In this document: in pieces, positions 53,907 through 64,000 of the stretch
How positions within the stretch are numbered: position 1 is the first letter of the stretch
Layout of the letters: each line of letters opens with the position of its first letter
Origin: Corinectria fuckeliana
Taxonomy: Eukaryota > Ascomycota > Sordariomycetes > Hypocreales > Nectriaceae
Direction of reading: 5' to 3'
DNA length: 64,000 nt
Assembly: GCA_019137255.1 (NCBI GenBank)
Contig: WPDH01000337.1
Span: forward strand, 1-64,000
The notes under the pieces: generated by a model
What the model was told of the DNA's origin: nothing
Database searches by the model: none
The model's input: the letters and a program-made list of their open reading frames with translations, nothing else
Position numbers and translations under genes: made by a program

Positions 53907-54861
53907 ATGCACCGCTCAACCATCATCGCCCTCCTCGCCTCCGTGGCCTCCGCCGCCCCGCAATACGGCTTCCGCCCCTTCCAGGCGGCCTACAACAAGA
54001 CGTCCTGCCCCGTCATCTTCGACGGCCGCGTCCCCCTGAACGCCTCGCTGACCGATTTCGACGCGGCCAACGGCGGCGGCTGGAACCCCTTCAACCCGGG
54101 CTACGTCAAGGGCAACGACCTCGCGTGGTCCGACATCCTGCTGCTCCCCAAGCCCCAGGCCGCGTCGTCGTCGCGCTTCGACGCCAGGAGCGTGCCGCTC
54201 GAGGTGACCATCGGCGACGAGAGCATCTTCATGAAGCAGAACGGCTTCCGCCGCGCGGGGCTGCAGTTCAATGCCGACGCCAACGAGGACAGCCCCGCGT
54301 CCGAGGGCGTGGTGACGCTGCACTTCAGCCTGCTCCAGGACCAGAGCCGGCCTCTCAACCTGACGCACGAGTACCTGAACGTCTGGCACGAGGCCGCCGA
54401 CTACTCGGCGAACCAGTTCAACTTCCAGACCGGCACCATGATCGACCAGGCGGACCTGCCCAAGGACACCTACAAGCTGCTCGACCGGGACAACAAGCTG
54501 ATCTGGTCCACGCCCATCCTGCCCTCCTCGTGGCAGAACTTCGCCATTACTCTGGACTTTGACAAGAAGTACGTCTCCTCCCGCCGGCACAGCTCTTGAT
54601 GAGATGAACGAACGAGTAGCTAACAGCAGCAGCACGATCCAAGCCTGGTACTCCCAGGGCAACGAGCCCCTTCAGCCGGCTATCGAGCCTGTATCGAACG
54701 ACAACTCTGGTCGGGGACAGTACCAGATTGGCATCCTGAAGAAGCCCACCGGTACTACCGACGTGGTTAACTCGGGTTACCAGGAGAGCAGTCTGAACGA
54801 GGGCCTGATCTACGGCGGGATCTTCATCGAGGACAGCAGCAATTCTTGCGTCTCCATATAA
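53907..54861 (+). CDS. Secreted glycoside hydrolase family 131 (beta-glucanase)
   Basis: Exons 53,907-54,568 and 54,627-54,861 give 298 residues. A short signal peptide (MHRSTIIALLASVASA, then APQYG) precedes the GH131 domain: CPVIFDGRVPLNASLTDFD, GGGWNPFNPGYVKGNDLAWS, then SVPLEVTIGDESIFMKQNGF and TLHFSLLQDQSRPLN, and near the end QYQIGILKKPTG. Known members act on beta-1,3/1,4-glucans including cellulose-type substrates; they are found in fungi and oomycetes. The intron (GTACGT donor, GCTAAC branch) has three tandem acceptors (AG at 54,626, 54,629 and 54,632), all in frame. I used the first, giving AAC AGC AGC ACG at the junction, which places an N-glycosylation sequon there. Confidence 0.87.
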
Positions 54862-55471
54862 GATGAACTAGCCACCATGTTTGATAAATTATGACTAGCC
54901 TGTTCTAAACGTCAACAGACATACTTTCCTGAGAACTTCCTTATGATACAAACCCCTCTGTCCTGCTTTATGTTTCGAGTGCCAACTCGCCTGCTGCAGT
55001 GTGTTATGTCGGTCCAGAGATCATGTTCAACCGGGGAGTAAGGGCCGAGGAGTTGATATTATCAGCAACATTGGTGGAATTTCATGGTATACCAAACAGG
55101 TGCTGTGCAGGTGCCCATGCGCGCCCTTTCATTTTATGCCTTCTTTTCCTCATCCGTCTTTCCGCCATGACCTGGACCCGTCCCAGATCCGACCGGGTCC
55201 TCCCTTATCTGTAATACCGCCGTAAGACTCCATGCGCTAGCAATTCAAGGACTCGTCATCCTATGTGCAGGATAAAAATCACAAAGATGAGGAAAAATGT
55301 CAATGTGAGAAGATAAATATGCGTGAGAGGGGGAATCACAACACTTGGGAAGAAAAGGATTGGAACGACTACAGCATTGCTCATGCTGCGGCATCATGCA
55401 TCCTTCTTGCATAGAGTAGCACCTCCAACCTCGAACTGGACCTTCCAGCCAGAGGAAAGGCCTCCAAGTAG
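54862..55471. other. Convergent 3' region between GH131 and the caspase-like gene
   Basis: 610 bases, no gene supported. Confidence 0.6.
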
Positions 55472-57523
55472 CTAGCGAAAGGTAGCTCGGAAGGGCCCTT
55501 CCACTTTGACGTCTTTGATTCCCTCGGGCATCAGTCGTAGCCACTCGTTCCAGCTATCGACATCGACATTGTCGTCGTTAAGTCGGATTGAAAGGTGTAG
55601 TTGGGGACTATTCTCATATGAAAGGCTGTTGCGCATGGGGCTGCTCTGGTACAGAGGTGAAATGAAGATAGACGGGAGCCTGGAGTTGCCTGACATCATC
55701 ATATGCAAAGGCGATGGGTAGCTCGTAATCATTTCCTTTTCAGGGTTCTTCTCCTGGACTATCCTGGGGTAGTGCGCGAATAGATGTGAGTGCAGTTCGG
55801 CGGCTGATAGCGGGCTTAGACGTGTCGCTCGTGTGCGTAGCTGCTCGGCTAGTGCACGGGTGAAAGCGCATCTGTCGAGCGAATAGAAGTGTTCATCCGA
55901 CACGGAAGCCGCGATTAGTTCGAGGACGCCTTGTTGGCGGACCATCCTTGCCGACGGGTAATAGGCGGAGTCCATGATGATGAGGGTATCCGCGCAGGCC
56001 TCCTCGAGGATTTGTTGGATTCCACCCCACCGAATCGTTGAGGCCCTTTCAGGGTCCCTCGAGCTATGAACGAGTCAGTGCCATTCTTAATGGAGGAGGG
56101 GATCGAGATGGGTACCTTGCTAACATCATCTCCCGATTACCATCGAGGTACGTATGCCCGATATAGTAGACGATCTTCAAGACATCCCGTTGGTCGCGTT
56201 CCTCGGCAAAGTCGTTAAGCTGTCGCGACAACCACCTCCACGAGCTTTTGCAGTTCTCCGAGGAGGACGGGATGGCCTGCATGTGTGACGCATAATGGTA
56301 ATATTTGTCAAATACATCGGCAAGCTCCCGGACGGCTGACTGAACGTTGGAAACCTCGTCATCTTCTTGCCAGAACAGTAAGAGGGCCTGCACACTGGTG
56401 TATCGGTCGCGGCTCGGGGTGGAAAGCATACGTCCGACATTTGTCTGCAGGTCGTTCTTGAGGCTCTCGATGCCCGGTAGAGATAAGGACTTTTCGAGCC
56501 GGGGGCCAGAGGGCAAAGGTGTGCGGATACGCGTCTCACTCAGCGGCGGCCGGCCGGGCTGGTGAGGAGCGGGTGCGTTGGAGTCAATGTCCATCTCTTG
56601 GGGGTCGTGAGTGTAGATGGGCTGGACATGTCCCATTGTAGGGGCGGGGCTCAGTGGCCGGCCTGCAGCGGCGAGTGAGGGTGCGATGTCCTGGATGGAT
56701 GGACTGTGGGAACGGTGGAACTTGCTAACGACATCCTCCCAAGTCAAGTTATGGTGACTCGGGTGGCACTGTTGGCGAAGAGCAAGAGACACGTATTAGC
56801 ATATAAGCAAAGCATTGATAGACACGGACTTGGGGAACGTGGTCGCGATGGACGAGGTGGGGAGTAGGGACGACTTACAGCAACTCTTCGCCTTCGGCAG
56901 TCATTACAGGCGCCGAGCTTTCTGATGAGGGCGGCGCGCTCTCTTGACTGCTGAGAAAGGGGTCCGGTACGTCTCCTGCTCGTGCGGCGGTTGTTAGAGA
57001 CGTCGGAGCCATCCTTCACAGAGAAAATAGACTGATGCAGGTTAGGAGAGGTTTCGGCACTGTACGATGTGTTGTTGGTCTCCACGGAGGCCAAGGTGGC
57101 GGTAGTGGCCTGGGTTGAGATGGAGGAGCTTGTGTCCTTTCTCATAGGCGGCGTCGCCGGGTGTAGGTGGTGGTGAGAGTGATGTTGCTGGTGCTGCTGG
57201 TGCTGCTCGAACGAGTAATGCGCCGGGGAGCTGGGCGACGGCTGTCGCAGCGGGGGAAGCTCATCGGGATTCGGCGCAAGAGAGGCGGAAATAGAGAGGA
57301 CTGCCGGTAGCGAGGCAGGAGGAGCAGATGGCGAAGAGATTGGTGGCAGCAGGGGCGTGGGCGCCCTCTCGGAGGTCGAAGGAGGCTGCGAAGGGGAGGG
57401 CGATAGCGGCGGTTGGGGTTGTTGCTGAGGGTTTTGGTGTTGCTGGTTCATGAGCGCAGACGCGGGCGCGGGCGCGGAAGCTGGTGAAGAAGCCTCGGCT
57501 AGGCTGTTGGCGACGGAATTCAT
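55472..57523 (-). CDS. Pro/Gln-rich protein with half zinc-cluster motif and caspase-like fold lacking the catalytic Cys
   Basis: Exons on the minus strand 57,523-56,879, 56,768-56,116 and 56,063-55,472 (1,890 nt, 629 residues); introns 110 and 52 nt. Residues 1-185 are Pro/Ser/Gln/His-rich. A basic motif ACNDCRRRRVACHPSHHN spans the first intron: Cys206, Cys209 and Cys216 follow the C-x2-C-x6-C spacing of a Zn2Cys6 cluster, but the second CxxC half is replaced by HPSHH. A second disordered stretch follows. The C-terminal half holds a caspase/metacaspase-like pattern: VLKIVYYIGHTYLD (His420 where the catalytic His sits) and CADTLIIMDSAYYPSARM, where Ala466 occupies the place of the nucleophilic Cys (usual DSCHS). 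I infer a non-catalytic caspase homologue, perhaps a DNA- or RNA-binding scaffold. The family's function is unknown to me. Confidence 0.75.
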
Positions 57524-59002
57524 TGCTGGAGCAGGCGGATTCGATGGGAGTCGAGCGGCGCGCAGAGCGTCAAAGGACCATTATCTCGAGAAGACGGCGA
57601 CGGAAGGGTTGTTGGAGGTCGTCGGCGGTTGGTTGGTGTAGGCAAGCGATCGGGAGCAAGAGCGGGAGCGGGAGCAGAACAGGAACGTCGCAGGCGGCGC
57701 GGGAAGGCGAATTGATTTTGGGCGAGGCCACAGTTTGTTGCAACGACAGCTGGGTTGTGTGCGCAGGCCAAGGCAAGGCAAGGCAAAGGCGAGGCGAGGT
57801 AGGTAGATGGTAGATATGCGGGTGTATGTATGTAGGTGTGTAAGAAGGCACCAGGAATTCAGTAATACCAGTAATACCCGTAGGTAAAGGTAGCGCAGGG
57901 TAGGTTAGCATGGAAGTTAGCAGGCGTCGGGTCGGGTGTGAGAGAGCCCAGAGTTGGGTGAGCGGGAAGGTAGGAGTGGGTGACTTGACCCCACCAACAA
58001 TCCGAGGAAGGCGCGTCCCCGGTCGACAAGAGCGGCGGGGGTGTAAGTCAGGGTTACTTTACTAATAAGTCCTCAAAGGCTACTATTAGGACTACTAGTA
58101 CTTAAGTAGGCTAGGTTACCTTAGGTACCCGTGACGTAGCGTAGCGTGGCAGTCTACAGGGAGCCGACGGGATGCGGATGCGCGGTGGGCGCGATCCCAA
58201 GCAACATGGATGATCAAGGTAGTGGCCGTAAGGGCGGGAGTGCTGAAGGGGCCAGAGAGAGGACGAATTGGTTGATGGATCAATGTACAGGTTCTGAAGC
58301 ACGGGGTGATGGATCGAGTCTCGGCCAGCGGAACGGGAGAGGGGAAGAGTGACGGATGGAGGGGTTGTCGTCCGTTCGTTGTCGGACTTGTCTCGCTGTT
58401 TCTGTCTGTGCCCTGCTAGGACGCTACAGTGGGTGTAGTGTGTATCTCCTCTGCTAGATTAAGTAGCTGCTCAGTGGCAGCGAACGACGAACAACGGGCA
58501 GACAACAGGCAGACAACGGGCAGCTGGCAGCGGATAGCACAGTAGCTCCAACGCGCAAAAGCATACAGAATGGGGACAGAAGCAATTGCGGGTTTTGTCA
58601 AGTCGTGGTAGGTAGGTAATTGGATGGGTCTAGTCAGGGCAGCTGTGTTGCGGGCCGGCCGAAGCACAGCGACGGGATGAGGAATTATCGTATAGACGAC
58701 CAGGGCGGGCGAGTGCAAGTTGTAACTCAAGTATGCTGTTTCCTTTGCGCCAAGTTGAGTGTTGAATCTCGAGTATTAGTTATCGTCGAGTCGCGTGGCA
58801 CTAGCAGAAGCGTTCCTTTTTGGGACCTAGGTAGGTAATATTGCAATTGGCGCTGGACGCCCTAGAAGCCCTGGAAACGGAAGTGAATGTGCGAGAGAGA
58901 ACCTAAGAGAGGGAGTGTGCTGAGCACCAATGCTTACCGACATCCCACGCCTCTTCGCCCCAGGCCCCAGGCGGAGGAGAGCCACCCAGAAGGAACCGGG
59001 CC

Positions 59003-59038
59003 GGGGCTTGGGGGCGGCGGGGGGGGGGGGCATTGGGG
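59003..59038 (+). other. G-quadruplex-type G tract
   Basis: Runs of 4, 5, 12 and 4 G separated by short loops, in a region of ordinary composition. Confidence 0.6.
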
Positions 59039-59233
59039 CTTGCAGCTCAGGTGGGCAGAAAGGGGTCCGTTCTGGGTCCGTTCTGGGGCTGTTCTAAACT
59101 TTTGATCTGGCGTTGCCGTAGTCATCAGCTCCAAGGTGCGGCCCAAGGTCAGTCGAGGTCAACGGCCGGCCCACAAGTCCGGGTTCGGTCGGGATCGTGG
59201 GAAAAAATTGATTTCACCTCCGACTTGGGTCAG

Positions 59234-59265
59234 GTGTGCATGTGTGTGTGTGTGTGTGTGTGTGT
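59234..59265 (+). repeat. (TG)n microsatellite
   Basis: About 15 TG units, interrupted once by CA near the left end. Confidence 0.9.
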
Positions 59266-59415
59266 ATGCAGTTGGCACCGCGGTACCAGGTTTTTGATCC
59301 AATTGCCTTCCCTTGCCTTTTCTGTGGTCATCCAGCAGTCAAGACAATCAGTCAACCGAGACGGACGGGGATGGGATGCAGTGGACAGTGGATGACGGAG
59401 AAGTGATGGAGAAAA

Positions 59416-59441
59416 GATGGATGGATGGATGGATGGATGGA
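59416..59441 (+). repeat. (GATG)n tetranucleotide repeat
   Basis: Six perfect GATG-type units head to tail. Confidence 0.9.
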
Positions 59442-59783
59442 AGACGAGGTGGGCTCCAAGGTGAGACGATTTAGGCTTAGACCGGCTGGGCATCGTCCGG
59501 TACTGCGCACGGCATGGCATGCACGCACACGACATCCATGGCTTTAGCTAGCGTACAGCATAATCACACTCACTCGCATACTCGCATCGTCCCAACAAGG
59601 ACGACGCAGACAAGCAAGACCCAAGGTCAAGCACAGAGCCATGGTTACCTCGCAGCAATCCAACCCCTACCCGACGCACCGGGCGGCGGACAGCGGACAG
59701 CGGACAGCGAACGGGCGGCTCTGGCGGCAATCTTGCCAACATGGAATCTCCAGCTTAACGAGTTGAAGTTAATTAACTAACTA

Positions 59784-59806
59784 CCTGCCTGCCTGCCTGC
59801 CTGCCT
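59784..59806 (+). repeat. (CCTG)n tetranucleotide repeat
   Basis: Five to six CCTG units, flanked on both sides by TTAACTA-type inverted words. Confidence 0.85.
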
Positions 59807-62800
59807 AGTTAACTAGGGACTTGAAAAGCTACCCAAGTTGCTAGGCAGCTGGGCTTGATGATGGCCGCTGGTTGGCTGGCTGTTAACTGTGGTGCTGCGG
59901 GTGAGAGACAGAGACTCGGCATAAAAAGACATCCTTTTTCTTTCCTTTTTCTTTCTCCCTGCTGCTTCCCCCCTCATCCCCCCCCCCCGGCGGCGGCGTC
60001 CCCCATTCCTCGCCTCGCCTTTTCGCCTTGATATTTTCCTTTCTTTTTCCGTCTCCTCTTGTCTTTCCTTTCCCCTTCTACTGTACTTTCCGATGCCAAG
60101 AGCCCATCTTTCCCGCACAGACCCGATGACCCACGCTGGAGGGGGAAGACATGTATAGGTATTCATGTGAGCAGGTACAATACATAACGTTTACGATGGA
60201 GGAATCTTCGTCGCAAGTACACACATAGGCTGCAACGGAGAAATCTCTTAAAGCGTAGGGATCTGAGCCCAAAGACATCAAATCGGGCCGTCATTTCTTT
60301 CGATCGGGAGACGGGAGACGGGAGACGCTACCGTATGGAGGAACGGCATTTCCACCCCGGAATACCCGCAAACAACCCTCCACCTTACCTACAACCCTAC
60401 AAGCCCTCCACAACTCTCTCTCGGTCAGGTCGGTCGCGAGCTGTCCAGCATGTCCCACGCACACATGCATCTAGTGGGGTCTCTCCTGTATCCAGGCGCA
60501 CGCGTGTGTGTGAGCGAGTGCGGCCAGCAAAGCCGTATGTATGTATGTTATTCGTCCTCGACACCTGGTCCTTGTTCCGCGCGTGGCCGGACATGGAAAG
60601 CGCAGCACTCCGGACCCAAAACGATTGATTGACTTTCTCCCCCCGGAAGGCTCGCGCAGGGAGAGACCCTAGAATGGTTAAGCTACGTGGTATCTGCAGA
60701 AGCTATCCATGGAAGCTCTTCTCTTGCAAGCCTGCAAGGCGGCCGGAGCTCCGGTGTCCCAGCTCGATCACGTTGTTGTATTTTATCTCCGGAGGCATCC
60801 CAGTCCATCCCGTCCAGTTTCATCTGTAAACTCTCTACCGTGCCTACCGCCGCCTGCACCTCCTATAGGCCCACGAGGTACAGCTTTCTTAGGGCCTGTC
60901 CTCCAGATGCCGTCGCCGGGCGTCTTGGCCAAACCTCGGTGGCTGACATGCATCTAGTTGCCCTACCCTAGCTGTTTTTCTTTCCTTGGCTCACCCCATT
61001 GCTTCGTATGTGCATACATGTACGAAGTACGTGGGAATTGATACCCGAGGTCAAGACAGACCACCGTCCGATAACGTGCATACAACACACATAAGTCATC
61101 ACCTTGTAGGTCCATCTGCCTTGCTTAATAACTTACCTTGCATTTTTATTCTTAAGTGGCTACGTATGTACAGCCGCATCATATAAACAAGCAAAAACCA
61201 CCGGCTATCTCTCGCGCGCTTGTGTCTTTATGTCATGTCGATTAAGCCCACGGACTGGGAACTTTTCACCGATACTAGATGCAACAACTACTAACATGAC
61301 CGGCTCAAGCACCACATTTACAGCCCCGAGAGCCATCTGCAGACAGAGAGAGACACGTACATCCAGCAACACAGAGGCTCCGCTCCCAAACCGTCACCAA
61401 GCAGACTTATCCGCGGTTAAGCAAACTACGCCCAGACAATCTGCACTCACCAACACCCGCTTCGCTCTAGCTTCAGGACAAGACCCCATCGCATCCCCAT
61501 CACCACTGAACCCCCTTGTCTCCATGGCATGGCATGGCATGCCACCTCCCCAGCCACATGCCCATGCCGTCACATCTATAGGCGCGCCTCCGGGGTGTGT
61601 GGGCGCCTCCATCTTCCCTCCATCCGTCCATGGTGTCCAAAAAAAGAAACAAATGACGGGAGAGGCATCAAAAAACCACGCACGAAAAACAACACTTGCC
61701 CCCGACGTTGGAAGCAGCAGTAATTAGAGATCCATCGCCGCCATTTCGGGCTCGGTGAGAAGAGCGAGGCCGGCCGACGTCCAACCCACCGGCCGGGGCT
61801 CGCCACACCCCGGGACGGGGGGAGGGGGCGCAATTGAAGCTATGCCGTGCTACCACTGCCGTAGTCCTACCACAGAAGGTGAGCTCGGCAACATCCCGAA
61901 TATCCCAATGAGGGGAGGGACCTCTCGAGACCGAAAAGAAGCAAAAGCAAAACGACGATGGCGGGTGTTAGTCGATGCACACGATCCCAGGCAACCAGGG
62001 CCCCTCCCCTTCTGTTCACACTCTCTCTGCCTTTCTATTCATCCATCCCTCCCCCGTGGTTTCTGTACTCCGTATGCATGACAGACTTGCACGCCCGCTC
62101 GCCGCCGCCGCCGCCACCACCACATGAGATACATGTACTAGACCCCCTCCTCCCAAACCTCCTACCAGTCACCTCCACTCGAGACACGGGACCCCCTCCT
62201 CCCCTTTGTCCTATGAAGGTAAAGTGAGCGACCGAGTGTTGCGTAGCTCGTGATGACAGCGAGTGTGCTGTTTTGTGGTCCAACTTGACTCCCGAGTCTT
62301 GAGACTTTGGGTTTCAAATGACGAAGACGACGACGAAGCAACCGAGCGGACATACATCTCCATGGCATCGGCGCACCCGCCTGCCCCTCTCCCTCGCCCC
62401 GGACTGTTTTGCTTCAGTAAGCTTACCCGGTCCCTGGCTCCTCTTTTTCGTTCCATTCTCCTCCGTGGTCCAGGTTGTGTTCACCGAGGTTAAGACTAAT
62501 AAATAGGTACCTTGCCCTAAATAGTACCTTGGTAGTACGGGATAACCAAGTACTACTTACTCCTACATGGAATGTACGTTCCGACATATCCCCCCCGGAC
62601 AAACAAGCCGGAAGGACAGGTCGGTCCATCAGATGGTAGTAGCATGGCATCGCACCATCTCGTCGCCTTTCCCCTCCTACCGCAAGCCCATGCATGATGC
62701 CAGTTGTGCCTCCCGAGTGCCCCTCCCCCCTCCCCCGTTGCGCAAATCCCGCGTCTTTTTCACCGAGATCCTCGCGGGTTAATCAATCGATTAGGTAGTT

Positions 62801-63875
62801 CACCTTCGCCCCCGGGGTGTGTGCACCCCAGAGTCACAACCAGCACCAGTTGCCGCCTCATCCTCCACCCCCACTCACTCGCCAGTTGCTGTACTCACGC
62901 TTAACTTGGGAATTGATCGTCAAGGAAAGCCCACAACCAGCGGAAGACAAAGACCGATGTCGCTGGGTGGCCCTTTTTTTCTTCACATCACAACATGGCC
63001 TCACCATCCGGTCCGGCTCACCACTAGCACTCACCTTCTCCTGCATACCCCAGAAACTAAGCCCCTTGCTGCATACGACCGCCCAATACCACAGCAGCAA
63101 TCCCGTAGAATAAGAAGCTCCAAAGCCTCGGCTCTCGTTACCCTTGTCAGGTTTGGTCTGCTTTTCTCTGGTTGTTGCGCTCTGCTGGTGCTACGTCTGC
63201 TCCACCATCCGTCCATCCTATCTACAACTCTCCATAAGCTGCTTCACCTGCCCAATTGCAGCCAAGTAATTAGGTAGGCATTCCCGAGGAACCGTTCGAT
63301 CGGGACATTCCACCCCGAGGCCCCTCTCTTTGTCAAACCTACTCCGAGATGCACAATCGCCGTGGCGGACTCGTACAAATCCAATGAATTACTACGCGAC
63401 ACAACACAGCACGACACAATACCATAGCACGTACCTAAAACACATGCGTGAACACAGCCCTAGATCTATAGAGCCTCCCCCATAGACGTGTCCGATGAGC
63501 TGGTCAAACGCTTCGCTACTAAGCTTGCCGCATCAGCGACTCACACTGTCTTGCCTTCCCGTACTGATCCACACCCGCCGGCTTTCTCCTGCCAATCCAC
63601 ATGCACAGCCATCCATCTCAGCTCAGAAACAGACACCTCCGCTATCTTGCTTTGCTTTGCTTTGTTTTGTTTTGCAGAGTCCCAAATCTATCCGTTTGTC
63701 GTGGTCCACGTAGCATCGATCCTTTTGCTTAAACCCTTACACTGTGCCCGACGGAGCTCAGCCTGCAGATGCAAATCGTGTAAACACACATATACATCCT
63801 TGTAATAGTAATACACAACATCCAACTAAACCGTCTCGTTCCGTCTCTCCCCGTGTCAGCTGTGATCAAACCACA

Positions 63876-64000
63876 TCACCATTCCTGGTTCGGCGTCCAG
63901 TTGTCGTTGCGATACTCCCCCTTGCTGTCCTTCCGGAACCCAATCTCATCGCGTTTGTCGTCTACCAGCCTCCCCCACTCTAGGAGCAGCCTGAAAAGGT
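63876..64000 (-). CDS. 3' end of an unidentified gene continuing past the window
   Basis: The minus strand from the right edge gives an uninterrupted, hydrophilic, protein-like C-terminus: LLLEWGRLVDDKRDEIGFRK, then DSKGEYRNDNWTPNQEW, with stop TGA at 63,878-63,876. A TTTTCAG at 63,996-63,990 could be an intron acceptor, making the last exon about 115 nt, or the frame may simply run on (LFRLLLEW). The family was not recognised. The 6-kb gene-free stretch to its left lies on its 3' side. Confidence 0.5.
   Translation of the reverse strand, partial: LFRLLLEWGRLVDDKRDEIGFRKDSKGEYRNDNWTPNQEW

Larger units (their letters stand above)
57524..63875. other. 6.3-kb region without a recognised gene
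   Basis: Both strands were scanned; only short frames without family features are present. It includes an island-like AT-rich patch (58,051-58,128), a G-quadruplex-type tract (59,003-59,038), (TG)n, (GATG)n and (CCTG)n microsatellites, and repeated TAGGTA/ACCTAC words. The left end must be the promoter and leader of the caspase-like gene, and the right end the 3' side of the next minus-strand gene. Non-coding RNAs or a long leader are possible but unsupported. Confidence 0.5.

Noticed and set aside
53916..54662. 248-codon minus-strand frame over GH131
   Set aside because: Antisense shadow; the plus strand has signal peptide, family motifs and a consistent intron.
59230..59535. 101-codon minus-strand frame across the (TG)n and (GATG)n repeats
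   Set aside because: Its tail is only the His-Thr translation of a microsatellite.
61230..61727. 165-codon plus-strand frame in the gene desert
   Set aside because: Thr/Ser/Pro-rich with no domain, and it contains CATGG simple repeats; nothing supports expression.

Overview
The window looks like a filamentous ascomycete chromosome, most probably a Sordariomycete. Genes have short GT-AG introns (about 48-110 nt), the coding DNA is GC-rich and C-ending at third positions, and there are fungal-type secreted glycoside hydrolases. The genome is sharply split into an AT-rich repeat island and a normal gene-bearing region. No species can be named from this sequence alone.

Positions 1 to about 26,400 are an AT-rich block with no usable reading frame, made of retrotransposons destroyed by C-to-T / G-to-A mutation (RIP-like). 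I can resolve a LINE-like relic on the minus strand (about 1-3,300) and a full Ty3/gypsy element on the plus strand (4,786-12,528, 212-bp LTRs, TATAT target duplication). An inverted copy of the same family lies on the minus strand (16,618-24,411, 212-bp LTRs, AAGAG target duplication). An older, related gypsy element on the minus strand is split in two by the first insertion (about 3,400-4,785 and 12,529-16,385). 24,417-26,440 is RIP-like repeat I could not classify. From 26.4 to 31.2 kb the DNA returns to normal composition and holds relics, a small membrane-protein ORF broken by one TGA, and a small intact two-exon membrane-protein gene.

From 31.2 to 57.5 kb there are ten well supported genes, mostly single-copy housekeeping functions followed by secreted or unusual ones: MED11 (-) and TAF5 (+), a divergent pair of RNA polymerase II machinery genes; VPS5 sorting nexin of retromer (+); mitochondrial ribosomal protein bL31m (-) divergent from a flavin-reductase-domain protein with a presequence-like N-terminus (+); HSP90 (+) with a 5'UTR intron and a candidate heat-shock element; sterol O-acyltransferase of the ARE/MBOAT family (-); a secreted GH43 enzyme (+) with two GGCTAAA motifs upstream; a metzincin-like zinc protease (+); a secreted GH131 glucanase (+); and a proline-rich protein (-) joining a half Zn-cluster motif to a caspase-like fold whose nucleophile position is alanine. 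Exon-intron models were built by hand; in each multi-exon model the exon lengths sum to a multiple of three.

From 57.5 to 63.9 kb I see no gene, only microsatellites, a G-quadruplex-type G tract and simple repeats. The last about 125 bp carry the 3' end of a minus-strand gene that continues past the window.

I see no operon, biosynthetic cluster or CRISPR-like array. The most unusual gene is the pseudo-caspase / half zinc cluster protein (55,472-57,523). The most unusual structure is the nested, inverted pair of gypsy elements.
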